From Candidatus Borrarchaeota archaeon (GTDB lineage: Archaea > Asgardarchaeota > Sifarchaeia > Borrarchaeales > Borrarchaeaceae): DNA of 7,779 bases. The DNA is taken from positions 1 to 7,779 of the forward strand of contig JAEORY010000174.1 in assembly GCA_016840645.1 (NCBI GenBank), written 5' to 3'. Position numbers and translations under genes: made by a program. This document shows positions 1 to 4,485 of the stretch, in pieces (position 1 is the first letter of the stretch; each line of letters begins with the position of its first letter). The notes beneath the pieces are model-generated. The model had not been told where the DNA came from, did not search any database, and worked only from the letters and a program-made list of their open reading frames with translations.

Positions 1-348
1 TAAACCTATGAATTCCCATATGGGCTTTACGTCTAACTCAGAAGTATCTATCCATGACCATGCTGTGATGTTATAATTATCGTCTAATTCACAAAGATAA
101 TTGTATGTTGTTAATGTTCTATCTGCTTCTGGATGTATATAAAGTAGCGGACCCCATGCGTGTGGATTTCTAGTTTTATCAGCATGATACATAAAGTAAT
201 TTAGATTGCGAATATTTGCTACTAATTTTCCATTAATGTTAATTATACTAACATTAGTACTAGTTGGTCCTTTTAGTTCTTCTATTGGTAATATCAAAGG
301 TATTACCTTGCCCCCATATTTGAGGGCTTCTTGTCCCAGAATTAGCAT
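1..348 (-). CDS. Partial protein, possible GH130-like five-bladed beta-propeller (N-terminal 116 aa)
   Basis: The frame is open from an ATG at 348 to the window start, so only the first 116 residues are visible and the C-terminus is missing. The protein starts MLILGQEALKYGG and has no signal peptide or membrane segment. Visible landmarks are NVSIINVNGKLVANIRNLNY (residues about 32-51), a WGPLLYIHPE stretch, LTTYNYLCELDD and, at the cut end, LDVKPIWEFIGL. The pattern of an N-x-S-I strand followed by a 'NGKL.ANIRN.NY' strand recalls the first blade of five-bladed beta-propeller glycosidases and phosphorylases. In the GH130 family an acidic E-D-x-R motif follows a similar segment, but here it would lie just outside the window. 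The gene begins 11 bases after the fibre gene stop, with an AGGA Shine-Dalgarno 9 bases upstream that overlaps that stop. Family assignment is from memory of similar sequences and is tentative; that it is a real gene is well supported. Confidence 0.6.
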   Translation of the reverse strand, partial: MLILGQEALKYGGKVIPLILPIEELKGPTSTNVSIININGKLVANIRNLNYFMYHADKTRNPHAWGPLLYIHPEADRTLTTYNYLCELDDNYNITAWSWIDTSELDVKPIWEFIGL

Positions 349-359
349 TTATTTAAATC

Positions 360-1325
360 CTATTGTTCTACTTGTAGTTCTTCTATGTCTTTCCTAATTG
401 CTGTGAAATCCCAGAAGAATTCTAATTCTTCGCCAGCTTTAGGTCTTGCTACTTTTATAGTAAAACAATTTTTAGAAATGTCAACTTTATCCACAAATAA
501 TATTTTGCTATGGCCATAGTTAGTTATTTGAATTGAACAATTTTCTTCGTGTATTAAATCTTTTATGTAGTATGGCAAATCAACTACGCATTTCCCTTTC
601 GATGTTTTTCCTCTTCCCGTAAGTCTAATGCCGTGGTAAGGAGATTCTAATGAGCCGTATACTAATTCTCCAGTATCTTTAGACGGATGAGGAATACGGA
701 AGCTTTTGCTTGTTGCGGCAAAATTGCCATTAACTTGTAGTTTATAAGATGGATTGGTGGTACCAATTCCGATATTAGAGCCACTTTGAAAAATAATGCT
801 ATTTGTTATGGTGTCTGTGTCTTGCCACGAAGTAATATAATTAGCTATACCAGAACCATCAATAGTTCCGCTTGCTCCTCCTGTATTATCTATCCATGCT
901 ATACCACTTGCTGTAGAAGATAAAATCTGACCACTAGAACCGGGATTTAAATCTTGATCTAAAATACCATTAGAAACATAAAAATCACCTTCTACATGCA
1001 ATTTAGCTGAAGCTGATGTTCCTCCAATAATAATGTCATTAATATCTTGATATATTTCACTATTACCTATCGTTACTCCGTCAGTAAATATAGGTAAATA
1101 ATTAGTTGTGCCACCACCTTCAATTCCACTACTAACAACTCCACTAGCTCCGAAATAATCTAAATTATCCCATGTGGTTGTTCCGTCTCCAATTTTGAAT
1201 CTGTATGTATCTGTTTCAAATCCTATTTCGCCTTCATATAAAATCCCGCGTCCTAATGTACTAGGAGCAGATGACCAATCTGCAGCTGTATCTCTTCTAA
1301 GTTGTATAACAGTTTTAGCTGGCAT
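360..1325 (-). CDS. Fibre-like structural protein with Mtd-type N-terminus
   Basis: A 321-residue protein with the modular look of a phage fibre. Residues 1-59 (VIQLRRDTAADW, then GEIGFETDTYRFKIGDGTTTW, ending LDYFG) match the N-terminal domain of major tropism determinant and related fibre proteins, which usually attaches the fibre to the virion. Residues 72-120 and 159-207 are two copies of one 49-residue repeat, joined by a Gly/Ser-rich linker with the SGQILSSTASGIAWIDN pattern common in fibre shafts. Residues 208-321 form a separate C-terminal domain, from SFRIPHPSKDTGELVYGSLE to FWDFTAIRKDIEELQVE, of a kind I associate with fibres of aquatic T4-like phages. No catalytic motif or S74 chaperone is evident. 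The start is set by a strong GAGGTGAGGAG site. It is the first gene after the terminator, so it is probably transcribed separately from the capsid gene. It may be a tail fibre or a capsid-attached fibre; the sequence does not decide which. Confidence 0.8.
   Translation of the reverse strand: MPAKTVIQLRRDTAADWSSAPSTLGRGILYEGEIGFETDTYRFKIGDGTTTWDNLDYFGASGVVSSGIEGGGTTNYLPIFTDGVTIGNSEIYQDINDIIIGGTSASAKLHVEGDFYVSNGILDQDLNPGSSGQILSSTASGIAWIDNTGGASGTIDGSGIANYITSWQDTDTITNSIIFQSGSNIGIGTTNPSYKLQVNGNFAATSKSFRIPHPSKDTGELVYGSLESPYHGIRLTGRGKTSKGKCVVDLPYYIKDLIHEENCSIQITNYGHSKILFVDKVDISKNCFTIKVARPKAGEELEFFWDFTAIRKDIEELQVEQ
705..1112 (-). repeat. Two 49-residue repeats in the fibre gene
   Basis: Residues 72-120 (bases 1112..966) and 159-207 (bases 851..705) align without gaps over 49 positions, offset by 87 residues. 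Shared positions include G..NY, a D three to five residues before T-I, NS-I-Q, I-IG-T, S-KL-V-G and F. The second copy contains IGIGTTNPSYKLQVNG, the well-known fibre pattern, and the first IIIGGTSASAKLHVEG. The DNA copies have diverged, so this is an old protein duplication rather than a recent DNA repeat. Confidence 0.7.
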
Positions 1326-1330
1326 TGCGG

Positions 1331-1341
1331 CTCCTCACCTC
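1331..1341 (-). promoter_or_regulatory. Strong ribosome binding site of the fibre gene
   Basis: Read on the minus strand this is GAGGTGAGGAG, two overlapping Shine-Dalgarno cores, with the AGGAG core five bases before the ATG at 1325. It fixes the fibre start and predicts efficient translation. Confidence 0.7.
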
Positions 1342-1395
1342 AAATATTTTAGTTAGAATAATACCTTAATTTCTAAATACACCTATGAGCTATAT

Positions 1396-1431
1396 AAAAG
1401 AAAAAAGGCCACCAATTTTTTGGCAGCCTTT
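1396..1431 (-). terminator. Rho-independent terminator after the major capsid gene
   Basis: On the minus strand AAAGGCTGCCAA (1431..1420), a four-base AAAA loop (1419..1416) and TTGGTGGCCTTT (1415..1404) form a 12-pair stem with two central G-T pairs and no mismatch. It runs into a T-rich tail, TTT C TTTT (1403..1396). It begins 28 bases after the capsid stop codon. Read on the plus strand the tail after the stem is poor in T, so it works mainly for minus-strand transcription. It should end the head-gene transcript and keep very high capsid transcription out of the fibre genes, at least in part. Confidence 0.88.
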
Positions 1432-1459
1432 AATCTTGTTGGTAAAATTCTAAGTTATC

Positions 1460-2467
1460 TTAGAATGAGCCAAGTAATACTCTACGATTATCTAGAACAG
1501 CAAAGCCTTGCTCTGCCCATCCATAGAAACCAGCTCTTTTCTGACGATGTAGTGCTTCGTCTTCAAAGATCTGTACTTGCTCACGAACTGGCATGATAAA
1601 GCTATCTCGTTTGCTCTGGTCAAGACCAACAACAACTTCTACGTCGCCAGCTGGCAATGTTCCGCCAAGAACATTTTCGTAGTAGAGCTGGTATTCTTGG
1701 TCTTCGCCAAGTTCGTCTAGCGCATGAAGATTAACACCGAAGATTCTTGTTAAAACCTGTGAGTTATCGTCAGCAACATAGATTTCTCTACGAGTTACTT
1801 CGTCAACTTGATCAATTCCCCAGTTACGAATATCTTCGTGTGCTTCTGGAGAAACATATAGGTCTGTTAAGGCAGCGCGATTAACAGAGGTGCTATTACC
1901 ACCACCGTTACGGCGCATAACAGTTTTCATAAGAGAAACTAATCTCTTTGTAAACTGACCAGCATCTGCATCGCTATCATAAACAACAATATTACGGTCA
2001 ACACCGGCAGCAAGTACTGTGTGCCATCCGTCGTCGTTCATCTTCTTAACAAAACCACCTTCTAGAACTTCCATAGCACGACCAACGACATCCCAACGTG
2101 CATCACGAGCATACTTTAGTAAGTAGTCGATAGCATTTGCGACATCATAGGTTGGTACCATGACGTAATCGCCTTCTACATGTCTTTGTGGAACATATCC
2201 ATGATTTGGAATTGTATAAGCAACGAAATCTTTTTCAGTACCTGGAGCTAGGAAATCTAAAGGAAATTCTGGAGCTGCGCCAGGAGCAAGCTGGATAGCT
2301 TCGAAAATACCATTCAAAATATCTCCGCTAAGAAGACCTTGACGTAGTGGTAATTCGAGAGCCTTAGCAAACTCATTAGTAGCTGCTAAAGCTTCTTCTC
2401 TTCTTGCAGAACCTGATCTCTTTAGTAGATCTGTAAGCTCTGAGGTTGGTTCAAATCTATTAGCCAT
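1460..2467 (-). CDS. Major capsid protein, HK97-fold type
   Basis: A 335-residue protein that should form the icosahedral shell. It has no signal peptide. Its position (portal, protease-scaffold, small decoration protein, then this gene) is the standard place of the major capsid gene. Residues 80-107 (KDFVAYTIPNHGYVPQRHVE and on) fit the extended E-loop, residues 110-150 (DYLLKYARDARWDVVGRAME, then GWHTVLAAG) the long spine helix and following P-domain, residues 200-217 (LTDLYVSPEAHEDIRNWG) a typical P-domain segment, and the C-terminus FYGWAEQGFAVLDNRRVLLG ends as capsid proteins of this class do. There is no long N-terminal delta domain, consistent with the separate scaffold module upstream. 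A strong AAGGGAGA site lies in the 20-base gap after the decoration gene. Its base composition is clearly less AT-rich than portal or terminase, as expected for a very highly expressed gene. Identification rests on context plus fold-like pattern. Confidence 0.88.
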   Translation of the reverse strand: MANRFEPTSELTDLLKRSGSARREEALAATNEFAKALELPLRQGLLSGDILNGIFEAIQLAPGAAPEFPLDFLAPGTEKDFVAYTIPNHGYVPQRHVEGDYVMVPTYDVANAIDYLLKYARDARWDVVGRAMEVLEGGFVKKMNDDGWHTVLAAGVDRNIVVYDSDADAGQFTKRLVSLMKTVMRRNGGGNSTSVNRAALTDLYVSPEAHEDIRNWGIDQVDEVTRREIYVADDNSQVLTRIFGVNLHALDELGEDQEYQLYYENVLGGTLPAGDVEVVVGLDQSKRDSFIMPVREQVQIFEDEALHRQKRAGFYGWAEQGFAVLDNRRVLLGSF

Positions 2468-2480
2468 TTTATTCTCCCTT
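2462..2480 (-). promoter_or_regulatory. Capsid gene initiation region, copy of the decoration gene's
   Basis: Read on the minus strand, AAGGGAGAATAAAATGGCT covers the Shine-Dalgarno, spacer, ATG and second codon of the capsid gene. The same 19 bases occur at the start of the decoration gene (2938..2956). The strong AGGGAGA core sits 7 bases from the ATG. Confidence 0.75.
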
Positions 2481-2487
2481 TCAAAAG

Positions 2488-2943
2488 TTATGTAATGTTG
2501 ATGTCTACTTTGGCATAACCCTCAGAGTCTTTTGCGCTTAACCAGCGACCGACCTGAGTGCTATTAGTACTTACATTTGTCAATAGTCCCTCAGCGCCAT
2601 AATAAGCTGGTTCTCCAGCAGATGGTGAAACGCCAGAAACAATCATATCTGTAACTACAAAACCCTGACGAAGCAGTGTAACTTTGCTACCCTTTTGTAC
2701 TTCGTCTTTATGGAAATTGATGTGCTGCCTTGTTAAGTCTAGATCAACAACATCACATAGTAGTAGTCCAGCTGGATTTGTTCCAGACTGATCAGCAGCA
2801 TATTCTACAACAGCATTAGAATCGTCCATAGCTGATCCTGAACCTGCAGTTGAATGTACTACAATACCACCACGTTCGCCTGTTTCATTCATAAAGAATG
2901 AGATGTCTGTGTATGCTTCTACACGATCTGGTTTTAGAGCCAT
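2488..2943 (-). CDS. Capsid decoration or cement-like protein
   Basis: A 151-residue soluble protein starting MALKPDRVEAYTDISFFMNE. It lies between the scaffold module and the major capsid gene, where many tailed phages encode a small protein that binds the outside of the expanded capsid and stabilises it (the lambda gpD role). The middle and C-terminal parts are glycine-rich beta-sheet type: PAGLLLCDVVDLDL (58-70), KGSKVTLLRQGFVVTD (84-99), GEPAYYGAEGLLTN (110-123), VGRWLSAKDSEGYAKVDINI (131-150). The order 'A-x-Y-G-x-x-G ... VGR-x-L-s ... G-x-A-x-V' resembles DUF2190/capsid cement-like proteins, but I cannot confirm a family. The stop of the protease-scaffold gene lies one base upstream of its ATG, and its ribosome site is inside the last codons of that gene, so translation is probably coupled. 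It could alternatively be a minor head protein. Confidence 0.68.
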   Translation of the reverse strand: MALKPDRVEAYTDISFFMNETGERGGIVVHSTAGSGSAMDDSNAVVEYAADQSGTNPAGLLLCDVVDLDLTRQHINFHKDEVQKGSKVTLLRQGFVVTDMIVSGVSPSAGEPAYYGAEGLLTNVSTNSTQVGRWLSAKDSEGYAKVDINIT

Positions 2944-2956
2944 TTTATTCTCCCTT
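2938..2956 (-). promoter_or_regulatory. Decoration gene initiation region embedded in the scaffold gene end
   Basis: Minus-strand AAGGGAGAATAAAATGGCT. The AAGGGAGAATAA part also encodes the last three residues (K-G-E) and the stop of the upstream gene, and the ATG begins one base later. Ribosomes finishing the scaffold can restart here. It is identical over 19 bases to the capsid gene start at 2462..2480. Confidence 0.75.
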
Positions 2957-3637
2957 ATCTAAAGTTTTGCCGAGTCGGTTGTAAACAAAATCAATCAAAG
3001 CTGCTCTTGTGCTGGCCATTTCGTCTTCTGATTCATCAGAACCTACTGTTAGCTCAGTGTCTTCTGCAACTTCTGCATTTTCGAGTGCTTCTGTTAGTTC
3101 TTCTTCTGAAGCCATTTTTTTCTTCATCATCATTGCTTCTTCTTCTTCTTTTTTCATCATATCCTTCTTTGGTTTCATAGCAGCAAGAAGGGACACCATG
3201 TTTTCAAAAGCTTCATCAGCTAATGACTCAAATTTATCAACTTCAGAAGCAGCAGCTTCATTTTCAAGACCAGCTTCAATTAATGAAGCCATTCTTTTCA
3301 TCTTCTTTTCTTTTTTTATCATTTCTTCTTCTTTATCCTTGTAAGCAGCAAGAACTTCAGATGTAGCTTCTAGCTCTGCTTTCATCTTTTGCATTTCTTC
3401 GTCTTTCTTTTTCATATCTTCTGCATATTTCTTTGCAGCCTCATCTTTTTCGGCAGCAAGAGTTTCTACAGAAGCTTGGAGTTCTGCGAGAGCTTCGTCT
3501 TTTGTTTTTAGTGATGTTTCTAGCTCGGAGGCTTGAGCTTTAAACTCATCACGAGCAGCATAAGCTTCCTTTACTAATTCTGTGCAATCATTCATAGCTT
3601 CAACCTTATCGTTAGTGTTTAAATTTTTTGAACTCAT
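2945..3637 (-). CDS. Predicted nested scaffold protein from an internal in-frame start
   Basis: An in-frame ATG at 3637 (Met272 of the fusion protein) would give a 230-residue product, MSSKNLNTNDKVEAM and onward, that shares the stop at 2945. It is preceded by CAGGAGG, with the GGAGG core five bases from the ATG, a better ribosome site than that of the full-length gene. The start falls exactly in the linker between the protease domain and the coiled coil, so the short product is a complete scaffold without the protease: coiled coil at about 20-120 of the short protein, Met/Lys/Glu-rich run at about 155-180, and the C-terminal helix at the end. Lambda (C and Nu3) and herpesviruses (UL26 and UL26.5) make excess scaffold over protease by the same nested design. 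Seen: the start and ribosome site. Inferred: that it is used. Confidence 0.72.
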   Translation of the reverse strand: MSSKNLNTNDKVEAMNDCTELVKEAYAARDEFKAQASELETSLKTKDEALAELQASVETLAAEKDEAAKKYAEDMKKKDEEMQKMKAELEATSEVLAAYKDKEEEMIKKEKKMKRMASLIEAGLENEAAASEVDKFESLADEAFENMVSLLAAMKPKKDMMKKEEEEAMMMKKKMASEEELTEALENAEVAEDTELTVGSDESEDEMASTRAALIDFVYNRLGKTLDKGE

Positions 3638-4450
3638 TTTTGCCTCCTGTAAATTGGCTTGTATAGTGGATACACCTTCTGTTGTATTTTCTGAATTTTT
3701 TTTATCTTCCAAAAATTTGAAGTTTTCTTTTTGAAATATAACACTTTCTGGATTTGCCGGTTTGTCTACAAATCCTTTTCCGCTAAATGTAATATTTCTT
3801 AAAACTCTACCAATTTTATGATCTTCTATTTGTCCAACACCTCCATATGCTCTCAGATGTTTAGTCAAATATGAAGTATCTTCATTTCTAGGCAAAACTT
3901 TAAATTCGCCAGTAGCCGTATTTGTTAACCCATAATCAAACCCGTTAAAGAAACATTCCATACTAACATACTTTGTACCTTCTTCAATTTCAGCAATTAA
4001 AGATTCAGATCTTTCTTTTAACTCTGGATCTGTAAATCCTTTATATATTACTGAAGCTGTTAATACACGATATTTATCTGGCAAATTTTCAACAGGAGTA
4101 TCTTTATCTATAATAACTCCATCAACTGTTATTGGCCAATTTGCAACAATATGTCCTACAATTTTTCCTTCTTGATGTTCAATATTAGTTGGTTTATGCA
4201 GTGGTGTTTCCTTAGCTGCCCATACTTCTTTTGGGTCAAAAATATCGTCGTTTTTATTCCAATCAGTACTAACTAAAATTGATTGAGTGTAATATAAATC
4301 TTTGTCTTCTACGGCAGCTAAAGCTTTGATTTGTTTTTTGTCTATGTTGGGTTTATGAGTATTCTCAATTTCGCAGGAATAGGTAAAACTTGCGTTTGCT
4401 TTAATTATTTCTTCTAGACCGTCTTGTTTTTCATGGTCGTATATTTTCAT
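2945..4450 (-). CDS. Prohead protease-scaffold fusion protein
   Basis: A 501-residue protein in two halves. Residues 1 to about 245 look like a prohead maturation protease of the assemblin-like (T4 gp21, P2 gpO, herpes UL26) fold. STDWNKNDDIFDPKEVW (61-77) is followed by LHKPTNIEHQEGKIVGHI (84-101) with His92 as the likely catalytic histidine, YVSMECFF (161-168) with Ser163 as the likely nucleophile, and FSGKGFVDKPANPES (222-236), the usual closing strand. Residues about 290-390 are a charged coiled coil, 426-451 a Met/Lys/Glu-rich low-complexity run, and 478-501 a C-terminal helix (ASTRAALIDFVYNRLGKTLD) that may contact the capsid protein. Such proteins fill the procapsid, then the protease cuts scaffold and itself. 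The ATG at 4450 has only a modest AAGG site at 8 bases; a better site precedes an internal ATG at 3637. The third catalytic residue is not certain (Asp63 or Asp68 are candidates). Confidence 0.85.
   Translation of the reverse strand: MKIYDHEKQDGLEEIIKANASFTYSCEIENTHKPNIDKKQIKALAAVEDKDLYYTQSILVSTDWNKNDDIFDPKEVWAAKETPLHKPTNIEHQEGKIVGHIVANWPITVDGVIIDKDTPVENLPDKYRVLTASVIYKGFTDPELKERSESLIAEIEEGTKYVSMECFFNGFDYGLTNTATGEFKVLPRNEDTSYLTKHLRAYGGVGQIEDHKIGRVLRNITFSGKGFVDKPANPESVIFQKENFKFLEDKKNSENTTEGVSTIQANLQEAKMSSKNLNTNDKVEAMNDCTELVKEAYAARDEFKAQASELETSLKTKDEALAELQASVETLAAEKDEAAKKYAEDMKKKDEEMQKMKAELEATSEVLAAYKDKEEEMIKKEKKMKRMASLIEAGLENEAAASEVDKFESLADEAFENMVSLLAAMKPKKDMMKKEEEEAMMMKKKMASEEELTEALENAEVAEDTELTVGSDESEDEMASTRAALIDFVYNRLGKTLDKGE
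3635..3649 (-). promoter_or_regulatory. Internal ribosome binding site and start codon for the scaffold
   Basis: Minus-strand CAGGAGGCAAAAATG. The Shine-Dalgarno CAGGAGG (3649..3643) is among the longest anti-SD matches in the window and is at near-ideal spacing from the ATG (3637..3635). Its bases also encode Gln268-Glu269-Ala270 of the fusion protein. Confidence 0.78.
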
Positions 4451-4485
4451 TGTTATTACCTTTCTTGTTGAATTGCTTTAACTTA

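Noticed and set aside
206..397. Plus-strand frame with a hydrophobic leucine-rich product
   Set aside because: It runs antisense across the propeller gene start and the fibre gene end; hydrophobicity arises from the complement of Lys/Glu/Asn codons. No ribosome site was seen.
1326..1395. Promoter for the fibre gene between the terminator and its start
   Set aside because: The 70 bases are AT-rich and contain TATTAT (1363..1358 on the minus strand), but no acceptable -35 hexamer at 16-18 bases. A promoter is likely on logic, given the terminator, but cannot be supported from the sequence.
3009..3344. Open plus-strand frame of 111 codons, Ser/Phe-rich
   Set aside because: It is the antisense of the low-complexity Glu/Lys/Met-rich scaffold; its Ser and Phe runs simply mirror GAA/AAA repeats, and no ribosome site or family pattern is seen.
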